Assembly: GCF_000024785.1 (NCBI RefSeq)
Contig: NC_013441.1
Span: 5,144,603 to 5,208,602, forward strand
Direction: 5' to 3'
Length of the DNA stretch: 64,000 nucleotides
DNA from: Gordonia bronchialis DSM 43247
GTDB taxonomy: Bacteria > Actinomycetota > Actinomycetes > Mycobacteriales > Mycobacteriaceae
Numbering within the stretch: position 1 is the stretch's first letter; each line of letters starts with the position of its first letter. A model generated the notes under the pieces. That model was not told the DNA's origin. It saw only the letters and a program-made list of their open reading frames with translations, and made no database searches. This document shows, in pieces, positions 1 through 7,903 of this stretch. Position numbers and translations under genes: made by a program.

Positions 1-220
1 CCGTACCGAGAGTGGCCACCACGTCGGCCGGTGTGGCAGCCACCTCGAGCAGGCTGACACACCCGTGTCCGGGCGGCGCCCAGTCGGCGTTGCCGTAGAT
101 CGCGATGCCCGCCGAGTCGGCGCCGCGATCCTGCATCTCGCCGAGCATCTGCGCCAGCAGCTCGCCGAGTCGAGGATGAAGATCGGGGTTGCGCAGATGC
201 AACCCGACGATTCCGCACAT
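1..220 (-). CDS. Class II glutamine amidotransferase, N-terminal part (MgsA/GlxB-like), cut by window edge
   Basis: Reading the minus strand from an ATG at 220 gives MCGIVGLHLRNP and then GEMQDRGADSAGIAIYG, running off the left edge after about 73 residues. Cys2 is the N-terminal nucleophile of Ntn-type class II amidotransferases, and RGxDSAG is the conserved substrate-site motif. The family releases ammonia from glutamine for a partner synthase. Small stand-alone members next to a type III glutamine-synthetase-like ligase are usually the A subunit of N-methylglutamate synthase or of a related glutamate synthase. An AAAGGA ribosome-binding site lies just upstream. The gene starts 34 bp after the ligase stop, so the two are probably co-transcribed. 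The partner subunits would lie left of the window, so the exact complex is inferred. Confidence 0.85.
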   Translation of the reverse strand, partial: MCGIVGLHLRNPDLHPRLGELLAQMLGEMQDRGADSAGIAIYGNADWAPPGHGCVSLLEVAATPADVVATLGT

Positions 221-254
221 GTTGGTGTCCTTTTCTGTTCTGGTGCAGGGGTTG

Positions 255-1625
255 TCAGAAGGCCGTCAGGTAGGAGTCGACTTCCCAGGCCGACACCGAG
301 GCGTGCCAGTTGAAGAATTCCTCGCGTTTGAGGCCGGTGAAGTACGACGAGACGGTGGGGGCGTCGGCGGGCCAGTCCTCGGGCGTCGCGGCGTCGAGGG
401 TGCCGGTGATCACGGCGTCGGATTCGAGCGCCTCGACGGCGTGCAGCAATGTCAGGGGAAGGTCGGCGACGTGGCCGGGGCAGGTGCCGAGTGCCCCGGG
501 GTCGAGACTGCGTTTGATGCCGTCGAGTCCGGCACCGAGCGCCGCGGCGATCGCCAGGTACGGGTTGGCCGAGCCGTCACCCCCGCGGAGTTCGACCCGC
601 TGGTCGTCGGGGATACGCACGTAGTGGGTGCGGTCGTTGCCGCCGTACGTGGCCTTGCGCGGCGCCCACGAGGCACCAGAGCGCGTGGCGGTCGCCCCGG
701 TTCGCTTGTAGGAGTTGACCGTCGGGGCCATCACGGCCTGCAACGCCGGTGCGTGTTCGAGGACGCCGCCGACAAATCCGTAGGCCTCGGGCGAAAGCCC
801 GAGCCCGCGTGAATCCTCACAGCCGAGGCCCGGGAACACCGGTTTGCCCGCCGAGGTGAGGGAGAGGTGGAAGTGCAGTCCCGACCCGGTCCGCTCGGCG
901 AAAGGCTTGGGCATGAAGGTGGCGATCATGCCGCGCTCGGCGGCGAGTGCGGAAAGCAGATAGCGCAGCGTGATGACGCGGTCGGCGGTGGTGAGGGCGT
1001 CGGCGTAGGCGAAGTTCTGCTCGAACTGGCCGTTGCCGTCCTCGTGGTCGTTGGCGTAGTTGCTCCACCCGAGCTGGTTCATCGCGGTGGACACCGCGGT
1101 CAGGTGGTCGTACATGCGGGTAAGACCGCGTACGTCGTAGCAGGGCTGATCGGAGTCGTCGGCCGCGTCGGCGGTCACCAGCGAACCGTCGGGGGCCCGC
1201 TTGAGGAGAAAGTACTCGACCTCCGCGCCCACCCACGGTTCGAAGCCGGCGTCGCCGGCCTGTGCGATCAGCGACTTGAGGATGTTGCGCGGCGCGAACG
1301 GCCACGGCTTCCCCTCGACGTGCGGGTCGCAATGGACCAGTGCGAGACCCTCTTTGATGAACGGGATGGGCAGGAATGACGACGGATCGGGTACCGCGAT
1401 GAGATCGGGGTCCTTGGGTTCCTGTCCGATGGCCCCGACCGCATATCCGGCGAAACCCACACCGTCGGTGGCGAGTTCGTCGACGGCCTCGACGGGAACC
1501 AGCTTGGCACACGGTTTTCCCCGAAGGTCGACGAACATCGCCAGGATGAACTTCGTGTCGTGGGTTGCGCAGAGTTCGGCGAGTGAGGGCTCTGACGCGG
1601 TCTCGGGGGTGGATGTGTCGGTCAT
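255..1625 (-). CDS. Type III glutamine-synthetase-family ligase, probably gamma-glutamylmethylamide synthetase (GmaS/GlnT-like)
   Basis: The 456-residue protein has the glutamine synthetase catalytic fold. EVEYFLL (about 135-141) and NDHEDGNGQFEQNF (about 192-205) carry metal-binding glutamates. SGLHFHLSL (about 248-256) holds the ATP-side histidine, and NSYKRTG (about 304-310) is the glutamate/ATP loop. ELRGGDGSANPYLA (about 345-358) completes the active site. The length fits the GlnT/GmaS group, which joins glutamate to ammonia or methylamine using ATP. Its place between an Amt transporter and an MgsA-like amidotransferase, downstream of amine oxidases, favours methylamine as substrate and gamma-glutamylmethylamide as product. 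Plain ammonia or another amine cannot be excluded. The gene has its own 286-bp leader with candidate operators. Confidence 0.85.
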   Translation of the reverse strand: MTDTSTPETASEPSLAELCATHDTKFILAMFVDLRGKPCAKLVPVEAVDELATDGVGFAGYAVGAIGQEPKDPDLIAVPDPSSFLPIPFIKEGLALVHCDPHVEGKPWPFAPRNILKSLIAQAGDAGFEPWVGAEVEYFLLKRAPDGSLVTADAADDSDQPCYDVRGLTRMYDHLTAVSTAMNQLGWSNYANDHEDGNGQFEQNFAYADALTTADRVITLRYLLSALAAERGMIATFMPKPFAERTGSGLHFHLSLTSAGKPVFPGLGCEDSRGLGLSPEAYGFVGGVLEHAPALQAVMAPTVNSYKRTGATATRSGASWAPRKATYGGNDRTHYVRIPDDQRVELRGGDGSANPYLAIAAALGAGLDGIKRSLDPGALGTCPGHVADLPLTLLHAVEALESDAVITGTLDAATPEDWPADAPTVSSYFTGLKREEFFNWHASVSAWEVDSYLTAF

Positions 1626-1680
1626 GGTGATCTCCGTGGGGTGGTGTCGAGAACCAGTATGTCTACTCGGGGTGTCTTTT

Positions 1681-1697
1681 GTCTACCTCAAGTAGAC
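1681..1697 (-). promoter_or_regulatory. Candidate operator, 17-bp palindrome upstream of the GmaS-like gene
   Basis: The sequence GTCTAC-n5-GTAGAC forms a palindrome with 6-bp arms, 56 bp before the ligase start. A further GTCTAC half-site begins at 1661, exactly 20 bp away, about two helical turns. Paired half-sites near a promoter are typical of dimeric GntR/FadR or TetR-type repressors. The regulator is not identified in this window. Confidence 0.45.
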
Positions 1698-1706
1698 GCG
1701 CTGGTT

Positions 1707-1722
1707 GTTTCGATCGTGTTTC
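1707..1722 (-). promoter_or_regulatory. GlnR-like half-site pair (GAAAC-n6-GAAAC)
   Basis: On the minus strand, towards the GmaS-like gene, two GAAAC pentamers are separated by six bases. This satisfies the AC-n9-AC spacing described for mycobacterial GlnR sites. GlnR activates ammonium transport and glutamine synthetase genes under nitrogen limitation, which fits the neighbours. The motif is short, so the call is tentative. Confidence 0.35.
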
Positions 1723-1855
1723 GCGGTGGTGAGGTCTCGGTATCGTCGGGCCGCGCCGGGCGGGCCGCCGTTCTTCCCCCACCTGTTGGTTCGTCCGCCG
1801 GCTGCAGACGACGGAAGAACTGAATGTAGGAGGACGAGTTTCCTCCTACGACAAC

Positions 1856-1891
1856 GGCGCCCCCAACCACCCCGAAGGTGGTGGGGGCGCC
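1856..1891 (-). terminator. Hairpin terminator downstream of amt
   Basis: GGCGCC-CCC-ACCACC and its complement form a long GC stem around a short CGAA-type loop, about 20 bp beyond the amt stop codon. There is no clear U-tract, which is common for actinobacterial terminators. It probably ends the demethylase-amt transcript. Confidence 0.7.
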
Positions 1892-1911
1892 GAAGCCACC
1901 CGTCGGCTGAG

Positions 1912-3282
1912 TCAGGAGTGCCCGGCCGGAACTGAGTGGTCGCCAGCCTCTTTCGCCATCCCGCGCTCCACACTGTCGGCCGCCTGCCGGGGCGGGGTGG
2001 CCGACAGTCCCGGCGCGTGCCCGACGCCTGCGGTCGGGATCTCGTACGCGCTCTCGGCGTGGATGGTGGAATCCAGACCGGTGGTCTCCACCTCCTCGTC
2101 GACCCGCAGCCCGATCGTCTTGTCGAGCGCCTTGGCGATCAGGTAGGTCATCAAGAAGGAGAAGGTGCAGGTGACCGCGATGCCGCCGAGCTCGCGCCAC
2201 AAGATGTCGATGTCCCCGCCGAACAGGATGCCCTTGACTCCCGCGGGGGCCGACTCAGCCGCGAACAACACGATGCAGAGTGTGCCGACGATGCCGCCGA
2301 GACCGTGGACGGCGAAGGCATCGAGGGTGTCGTCGACCTTGAGGCGCGACTTAAAGCTCAGGACGAAGGCGACGACACCGGCGGCGAGCAGACCGACCGC
2401 CAGCGCGCCGATCGGGTTCATCGTGTTGGCCGACGGCGTGATGCCGACCAGGCCGGCGACGGCACCGGTGATCAGGCCGAGCGATGTGGCGTGCCCCTCG
2501 CGCCACTTCTCGATGATGAGGAATCCGATCATGCCCGCGCAGCCGGCGAGCAGGGTGTTGAGGATGACGACCTGGGTCAGGAAGCTCGCGCCGAGTGCAC
2601 AGCTGCCGTTGAAGCCGAACCACCCGAACCACAGGATGCCGCCGCCGAGCAGAGCCATCGGCACGTTGTTGGGGCGTTCCATCCGCTTGCGGCGCGCGCC
2701 GAGGACCAGCGCGAGGGCAAGAGCGGCCACACCGGAGTTCATGTGCACCGCGGTGCCGCCGGCGTAGTCGTGAATCTTCAGGTCGTTCAACAGGAATCCG
2801 CCCTGAGCGTCGTCGGTGTCGGCGCTGAAGACCCAGTGGGCGACCGGCAGGTACACCACGATCAGCCAGATCGGGGCGAACACCATCCAGGCCGAGAATT
2901 TCATGCGTCCGGCCGCGCCGCTGGCCGCGATGGCGATGGTGATGGCGGCGAACAGGATGAACCAGGCCAGGTAGTACAGCGTCTGCGTGGTGCCCGACCC
3001 GTCGTCCGACATCCACTGGGTCATCCCGAGGTAGTCGGCCGGATTACCGATGAGCCCCCACCCACCGACCGACGGTCCGGATTGCAGGCCGTAACCGAAC
3101 AGCACGTAGATGATGGCGGTGATGCCGAGGGTCGACATGACCATCGTCATCATGTTCAGGATGTTGCGCGCACCGACCATTCCCCCGTAGTAGAGGGCGA
3201 GGCCGGGGAACATGAGCAGTACAAAGACGAATGCCGCAAGCATCCACGCCAAATCGGCGTTGGCGGCGATGACCGGTTCCAT
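1912..3282 (-). CDS. amt: Amt-family ammonium (possibly methylammonium) transporter
   Basis: The 456-residue protein is hydrophobic throughout, with about eleven membrane helices. It contains family landmarks: FPGLALYYGGMV near the N terminus, GTAVHMNSG with the first pore histidine, WFGFNGSCALGASF, and FAVHGLGGIVGT with the second pore histidine. Amt channels conduct ammonia or methylamine across the cytoplasmic membrane. A GAGG ribosome-binding site precedes the ATG at 3282. The gene follows the second DUF3445 gene by 61 bp, so it is likely in the same transcript. Its linkage to amine demethylases and a GmaS-like ligase suggests uptake or recapture of ammonium and methylammonium, but the substrate cannot be read from sequence. 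Confidence 0.93.
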   Translation of the reverse strand: MEPVIAANADLAWMLAAFVFVLLMFPGLALYYGGMVGARNILNMMTMVMSTLGITAIIYVLFGYGLQSGPSVGGWGLIGNPADYLGMTQWMSDDGSGTTQTLYYLAWFILFAAITIAIAASGAAGRMKFSAWMVFAPIWLIVVYLPVAHWVFSADTDDAQGGFLLNDLKIHDYAGGTAVHMNSGVAALALALVLGARRKRMERPNNVPMALLGGGILWFGWFGFNGSCALGASFLTQVVILNTLLAGCAGMIGFLIIEKWREGHATSLGLITGAVAGLVGITPSANTMNPIGALAVGLLAAGVVAFVLSFKSRLKVDDTLDAFAVHGLGGIVGTLCIVLFAAESAPAGVKGILFGGDIDILWRELGGIAVTCTFSFLMTYLIAKALDKTIGLRVDEEVETTGLDSTIHAESAYEIPTAGVGHAPGLSATPPRQAADSVERGMAKEAGDHSVPAGHS

Positions 3283-3343
3283 ATGGTGTTCCTCGGGTTG
3301 GCGACGGGGTGTCGGGATGGTGGGTATTACCGGGATGCGGGCG

Positions 3344-4378
3344 TCATTGCCCGCGGAGATATGCGACGACGTTGTCGCGATAGTCGAGAAAGCCCTTGTA
3401 GGAGGCGATGTCGGGGTCGAGGGTCTCGATCACCGTGGCCAGCTGCGCAGCCCACTCGGGAATGCGGCGCACGTCGGCCAACGACGCCATGAAGGTGCGG
3501 ATGTTGAAGGTCACCGCGCCCGACATCGGCAGTCGCACAAAGTGTTCCAGCTCGATCCGCAGGCGCGCCCGGGCGTAGTCCCCGTCGGTGACCATCCGCG
3601 ACACATCATCCACCCAGTCGGGCAGCTCTTCCAGACTGACATCGAGTTTGTCCGAATCCGACGCCGAGAGGGTCCAGTTGACCCGGCGGTAGACCTGATC
3701 GGCGGGGAGTCGCCGCAAGAACTGCTCGGCGCGTGCGACGACGCCGCTGTGAATGAGATGCGGTACCGGAGCATGGATCTCGTACATGTCCATCCCGACA
3801 TCGAAAGACACCGACCAGGCCGCCGCGAACGTCACCACTCCGGCGTCGAAATACAGTCGGCCGTCACGCTCGACGACAAGCAGCAGGTCGTCGGGGACCT
3901 CCCGGGCCAGGAAGTCCATCGGCCCGTTCGGCAGGCTGGCGGCGACGCCGAGGACGAACTCCTGATCGGTGCCCAGAAGGTCGTTACGCCAATGGAATCG
4001 GCCGTCACCCAGCTCGGTGAGCGTCATCAGCTCCGGGTAGGCGAGGTCCAGGTCGCGCAGGTAGTAGAGCAGCAGATCCCAGCAGGCGAGGTCCATGCCA
4101 GGCATCGCCCGCACCCGCGACGGATCGGCGTCCAGGATGCGCCGCCGTTCGCTCATGTAGTGCAGGTAGTCGGCACCACCGAGATCGACCAGGTGTCTGC
4201 CCCATTCACCTGCCCGCGTGCGTCGTGGGACCCGGGCGGGTTCGACGTTGACCGTGTAGGTGAACTCGTCGAGATCGTCCGGGAACGGCCAGGGCAGATT
4301 CGCGAGCCGGTCCACGGGCCGCTCGAGGTAACCGCGGGAAGCTGGGGTGCCCGTGGTGTTCTCCGGTGTGATGGTCAC
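3344..4378 (-). CDS. DUF3445 heme-dependent oxidative N-demethylase, alpha-type subunit (second copy)
   Basis: A GTG start at 4378 overlaps the reductase stop (GTGA) and has a GAGG ribosome-binding site, giving 344 residues. Landmarks shared with the other copy in this cluster are PWPFPDD/TVNVEPAR near the N terminus, HWRNDLLGTDQEF, LYFDAGVVTFAAAWSVSFDVGM, VYRRVNWTL and FNIRTFM. DUF3445 is the PAS-like heme subunit of heme-dependent oxidative N-demethylase and of dimethylamine monooxygenases. These convert dimethylamine, oxygen and NAD(P)H to methylamine and formaldehyde. The protein is cytoplasmic, with no signal peptide. This copy stands alone, unlike the fused copy upstream. Whether it acts on dimethylamine or another secondary or tertiary amine is not determinable here. 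Confidence 0.85.
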   Translation of the reverse strand: MTITPENTTGTPASRGYLERPVDRLANLPWPFPDDLDEFTYTVNVEPARVPRRTRAGEWGRHLVDLGGADYLHYMSERRRILDADPSRVRAMPGMDLACWDLLLYYLRDLDLAYPELMTLTELGDGRFHWRNDLLGTDQEFVLGVAASLPNGPMDFLAREVPDDLLLVVERDGRLYFDAGVVTFAAAWSVSFDVGMDMYEIHAPVPHLIHSGVVARAEQFLRRLPADQVYRRVNWTLSASDSDKLDVSLEELPDWVDDVSRMVTDGDYARARLRIELEHFVRLPMSGAVTFNIRTFMASLADVRRIPEWAAQLATVIETLDPDIASYKGFLDYRDNVVAYLRGQ

Positions 4379-5367
4379 AATGCCACCTCGATGTCGCTGC
4401 CCCGCGACACACAGCACAGCATGGCGTCACCGGCGGCCTTCTCGTCGTCGGTCAGGACGAAGTCGCGGTGGATCACATCCCCGGAACGCACCGGGATCCG
4501 GCATTCCCCGCACACGCCCTGCCGGCAGAGATTGGGCACCGCGACGCCGTGATCGAGCAACCGCTGCAGCAACGACACCCCCGCGGGCACCTCGATACGC
4601 GCCCCGGTTGACGCGAGGGCCACCGTAAAGGGGTCACCCGCGTCCAGCTCGGGTGCAGTGAATCGCTCGGAATGTACTCGGGCCGTAGGCCATCCGGCCT
4701 CGGCGGCCGCCCGCTGATACGCCTCGAGCAACCCGGCCGGTCCGCACGCGTAAGCGTGTGTTCCCAGTGGCTGACAGCGGAAGCGACGCGCCAGCAGTGC
4801 AGCGGTGTCCGACGAGCCGTGGACCTCGTGCAGAGTGATCCCCGGCCGCCGCGCCAGGTCGCGCAGCTCCTCCACGTGCGCGCCACATCCGGGACGGTAG
4901 GAGTACACGATGTCGGCCAGACCGCCGGACCGGGCGATCGCCCGCGCGTGGGAGAGCACGGGTGTCACCCCGATCCCACCGGCCACCAGCAGAGCGCGCC
5001 GCTGGTCGAGAATCGGCGCGAACATCGACCGTGGTCCCTCGATGTCAACGAGGTCTCCCGCAGAGACGTTGTCGTGCAACCAGTCCGATCCGCCGCCCGC
5101 CCCACGTCGCAGGACCGAGATGCCGTAGGCGGTGGGCAGCATCCCGTCGCCGATCAGCGAGTAGGCGTTGCGATGCCCACCTGCCGACACGATCAGGTGA
5201 CTACCCGGTTGATACGGCGTCAACACCGACGCCCCGTCCGGTGCGACCAGCCGCAAGTGTTTGATGTCGGCAGTCAGGGACCGGATCTCGGCAACCCGCA
5301 CGACCCGGGCCGCGGTGGTGTATCCGGGATGCAGGTGCCCCGGATGCGGAACGGTGGGCCCGGTCAT
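4375..5367 (-). CDS. Phthalate-dioxygenase-reductase-type flavoprotein with C-terminal 2Fe-2S domain (second copy)
   Basis: The 330-residue protein has three parts. A flavin-binding barrel (about 20-120) contains GSHLIVSAGG and NAYSLIGDG. A nucleotide-binding domain (about 125-230) contains LLVAGGIGVTPVLSHA and AYACGPAGL. A plant-type ferredoxin domain at the C terminus has the cysteine pattern CRQGVCGEC followed by a distal Cys in LCCVSR. Such proteins pass electrons from NAD(P)H through flavin and iron-sulfur centre to an oxygenase. The start ATG overlaps the upstream fusion gene stop (ATGA), and its own stop overlaps the next DUF3445 start, so all three are translationally coupled. It is the presumed electron donor of the DUF3445 heme subunits. 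Confidence 0.88.
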   Translation of the reverse strand: MTGPTVPHPGHLHPGYTTAARVVRVAEIRSLTADIKHLRLVAPDGASVLTPYQPGSHLIVSAGGHRNAYSLIGDGMLPTAYGISVLRRGAGGGSDWLHDNVSAGDLVDIEGPRSMFAPILDQRRALLVAGGIGVTPVLSHARAIARSGGLADIVYSYRPGCGAHVEELRDLARRPGITLHEVHGSSDTAALLARRFRCQPLGTHAYACGPAGLLEAYQRAAAEAGWPTARVHSERFTAPELDAGDPFTVALASTGARIEVPAGVSLLQRLLDHGVAVPNLCRQGVCGECRIPVRSGDVIHRDFVLTDDEKAAGDAMLCCVSRGSDIEVAL

Positions 5368-6893
5368 TCCGGCGCTCCGGCGTCAGTTGCCGATGCCAGG
5401 AAGCTCCCCCGCACGGCCGAGTGGTGTGGGTGGATCTCCAGTGCGCGGGCACAACCGGGGCAGCAGACGGTGTCACCGGGCGCTCCGACGACCCGGAAGG
5501 TGTCCCGGCAATGAGCACAGTAGAGCGCCAAATCGTCTGTGCGCGTGACAAATGCATCCAGTTCAGCGGCGATGGCGCCGGCCTCCCGCGCCACGGCGAG
5601 TGCGGTCATCACGTCGTACTGCCCGCCGACGACCAGGATGCGGCAGCCGGTCGTGACCGCCTCCAGGGCCGCGCGCAATGTCTGCTCATCGGCTGTCTCC
5701 GACAGCGAGTCGAGGACCAGCAGACGAGTAGGCGCCACCGCCTCGGCCGCACCGACCCACCGGCGTGCCACGTGAGCGGTCTGCGGGTCTTCGCCGACGG
5801 CGACGATGAGGTATGCCGATCCCGTGGTGTCGACCTCGGGTGGTGTCGACGACCAGCGCGTCAATCCCGGTGCGGCCGGCACACTCGGCGTGCTCCCGAC
5901 TGCGCGCAACCACGCCGCCGCGCGATCCTTGTACTTGATGATTCCCTTGTAATCGGCCATGTCCGTGGGCAACTCGGCCAGCACCTCGGCTGTCCGCACG
6001 CGCCACGCCGCGACCGTCGCGAGCGCTTCGAGCGGGAGCAGGTAGGTGCGGATGAGAAACATCACCGCCCCGGAATCGGGCAGACGGATGAGATGCTGGA
6101 CCTCGACACGCAGGTGGACGAGCCGGCCGAATTCGGCGTCGTCGACGTGGCCGATCATGTCCCGGTCGGGTCCCCAGTCCGGGTAGCCCTCGGTGGACAC
6201 GTCGAGGCGGCGACCGATGGTCATCGTCCAGTTGGTGCGACGGTAGGGCCGGTGTGGTTGCAGTCGTTTGAGGAACTCGTGGGCGCGGGTGATCACACCC
6301 ATCTTGCGGACCCGCGGCACCGGGCCGTGGATCTCCAGAAAGCTCATCCCGACGTCGAAGCCGAAGCTCCAGTCCGCGGCGAAGGTGATGACACCGGCAT
6401 CCACGTACAGCGATTCATTGCGCTGATCGAGCAGCGCGATGTCCTCCTGCACCTGGGAAGCGATGTAGCGCAACGGTTCATCGGGCAGTGTGGTCCCATC
6501 GCCGTACCGGAAACGCTGATCGATGCCGAGCAGCTCGTTGCGCCAGTGCCACATTCCGTCGGGGGCGGCGTCGAGCGCCATGACATCGGGCCGCGCGATG
6601 ACGAGCTCGCGCATCAGGGTCAGCATGGCATCCCAGGTCGCCGGCACCATATGCGGCAGGACGGCGTGACGTGTGCGATCGGCGTCGAGAATCGCTGCGC
6701 GTTCGGATAATTCACGGTGGTACTCGGAATCGATGTCGATGATCGAGCCGCCCCAGGCACCGGCCGCAGTCGGCACCGACGCACCGGCCGGTTCGACGTT
6801 GGTGCTGTAGCGGTAGCGGTCCTCGGGAAACGGGAAAGGAAAGCCTGCGATCAGGTCCGCGGATGATGTGTCGGTGGTGACGGTGACGGTCAC
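5364..6893 (-). CDS. Fusion of DUF3445 heme N-demethylase subunit and DmmA-type protein
   Basis: I place the start at a GTG (6893) that overlaps the reductase stop and has a GGAGG site seven bases upstream, giving 509 residues. The open frame extends to 7037, but only over the reductase gene. Residues about 15-325 match the stand-alone DUF3445 protein (FPFPFPEDRY, HWRNELLGIDQRF, LYVDAGVITFAADWSFGFDVGM, YRRTNWTM). Residues about 345-500 match the stand-alone DmmA-type protein, ending with zinc-ribbon-like pairs CAHC and CPGC near 457 and 474. There is no sign of a frameshift. The architecture suggests a fixed one-to-one stoichiometry of heme and DmmA parts. The fusion is best explained by duplication of a dmmA-reductase-heme module followed by loss of the stop between modules. 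Confidence 0.85.
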   Translation of the reverse strand: MTVTVTTDTSSADLIAGFPFPFPEDRYRYSTNVEPAGASVPTAAGAWGGSIIDIDSEYHRELSERAAILDADRTRHAVLPHMVPATWDAMLTLMRELVIARPDVMALDAAPDGMWHWRNELLGIDQRFRYGDGTTLPDEPLRYIASQVQEDIALLDQRNESLYVDAGVITFAADWSFGFDVGMSFLEIHGPVPRVRKMGVITRAHEFLKRLQPHRPYRRTNWTMTIGRRLDVSTEGYPDWGPDRDMIGHVDDAEFGRLVHLRVEVQHLIRLPDSGAVMFLIRTYLLPLEALATVAAWRVRTAEVLAELPTDMADYKGIIKYKDRAAAWLRAVGSTPSVPAAPGLTRWSSTPPEVDTTGSAYLIVAVGEDPQTAHVARRWVGAAEAVAPTRLLVLDSLSETADEQTLRAALEAVTTGCRILVVGGQYDVMTALAVAREAGAIAAELDAFVTRTDDLALYCAHCRDTFRVVGAPGDTVCCPGCARALEIHPHHSAVRGSFLASATDAGAPE

Positions 6894-7903
6894 AGTGAAA
6901 CCTCCAGAACGGCGCCGGCCGGGGCGCGGGAGACGCAGGGCATCACTGCGTCGCAGGCGGATTTCTCTTCGTCGGTGAGGTACAGGTCGCGGTGGACCGG
7001 CACCCCGGACGTCAGTGGGATTCGGCATTCGCCACACACGCCCTGCCGACAGCGATTCGGTGCCGAGACCCCTTCGGCCTCAAGTGCTTCGAGCATGCTG
7101 GTTCCGGACGGCACGTCGATGATGCGGCCACTACCGAGTCGCACCCGGAAGGGGTCGCCGGCGTCGAGCGCATCGATTCCGAAGCGCTCGAAGTGAATGC
7201 GTGATGCCGGCCAGCCCGACGACTCCGCCTCGGCGACCACGTGGTCGATGAGCGGCCCCGGCCCGCAGATGTAGAGGTGGGTGCCGACCGGCTGGTCGGT
7301 CAGGACCGCCCTCAGTCGCCCCGCGAAATCGGCTCGCGCGGTGAAAATTTCGGCCTTCGGTCCGGCCAGGCTGACGATGTCGTCGACGTGCGCTCCGTTG
7401 CCGGGACGAAAGGTGTAGAGCACCTGCACATCGCGTCCCCAGCGCCCCGCCGCCCGCAGATGCGAGACGATCGGGGTGACACCGATGCCACCCGCGACGA
7501 GGAGGTGCTTGGCAGCGCGGGCGATCGGGGCGAACGCGCTGCGGGGCGGCAGCACCTGCACCGTGTCGCCCACCTGCAGTTGATCGTGGAGCCACCGCGA
7601 CCCGCCGGCACCGTCGGCGACCCGCAGGACAGAGATCGAGTACGCGGTGGGGTGGGTGCCGTCGGAGGTGAGGCTGTAAGCGTTGGAGTGGCCTCCGGCC
7701 TGCACGACGAGATGGCTACCGGGGACGAATCCCGGGAGCGCCGACCCGTCCGGGGCGGTGAAGGTGAGGGTACGATTCGTGCTGCTGGACTTCTCGATCC
7801 GGGCGACGATCAGTTGCAGGTGGTCGGGCACGGGGGAACGTGTGGCTGCCGAACGTGTGGCTGGGGCCGGTTCGGCCGGCGGGTTGGCGACATCGAGCGT
7901 CAT
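6890..7903 (-). CDS. Phthalate-dioxygenase-reductase-type flavoprotein with C-terminal 2Fe-2S domain (first copy)
   Basis: This 337-residue protein is built like the second reductase of the cluster. It has a flavin domain with GSHLVVQAGG and NAYSLTSDG, a nucleotide domain with LLVAGGIGVTPIVSHL and YICGPGPL, and a ferredoxin domain with CRQGVCGEC and a later Cys in MPCVSR. The ATG at 7903 overlaps the upstream DmmA stop (ATGA), and the stop overlaps the GTG of the fusion gene. It should supply electrons to the adjacent heme oxygenase. The two reductases are clearly paralogous but differ through much of their length, so the duplication is not recent. Confidence 0.88.
   Translation of the reverse strand: MTLDVANPPAEPAPATRSAATRSPVPDHLQLIVARIEKSSSTNRTLTFTAPDGSALPGFVPGSHLVVQAGGHSNAYSLTSDGTHPTAYSISVLRVADGAGGSRWLHDQLQVGDTVQVLPPRSAFAPIARAAKHLLVAGGIGVTPIVSHLRAAGRWGRDVQVLYTFRPGNGAHVDDIVSLAGPKAEIFTARADFAGRLRAVLTDQPVGTHLYICGPGPLIDHVVAEAESSGWPASRIHFERFGIDALDAGDPFRVRLGSGRIIDVPSGTSMLEALEAEGVSAPNRCRQGVCGECRIPLTSGVPVHRDLYLTDEEKSACDAVMPCVSRAPAGAVLEVSL

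Larger units (their letters stand above)
1626..1911. other. Intergenic region between amt and the GmaS-like gene
   Basis: No gene is supported in this 286-bp gap; the short frames here are shadows. From the amt side it holds a strong hairpin terminator, then a pair of GAAAC half-sites at 11-bp pitch, a GTCTAC/GTAGAC palindrome and a second GTCTAC half-site closer to the GmaS-like start. This arrangement implies that the ligase and amidotransferase genes have their own regulated promoter and do not rely only on read-through from amt. Confidence 0.6.

Noticed and set aside
1936..3492. 518-residue frame antisense to amt
   Set aside because: The opposite strand encodes a full Amt protein with pore histidines. 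The antisense product is Arg/Gly/Asp-rich without motifs, as expected from GC-rich third positions.
6894..7037. Longer N terminus of the DUF3445-DmmA fusion
   Set aside because: The extra residues are Arg/Pro-rich reductase shadow; the GTG at 6893 has a good ribosome-binding site and matches the other copy's start.
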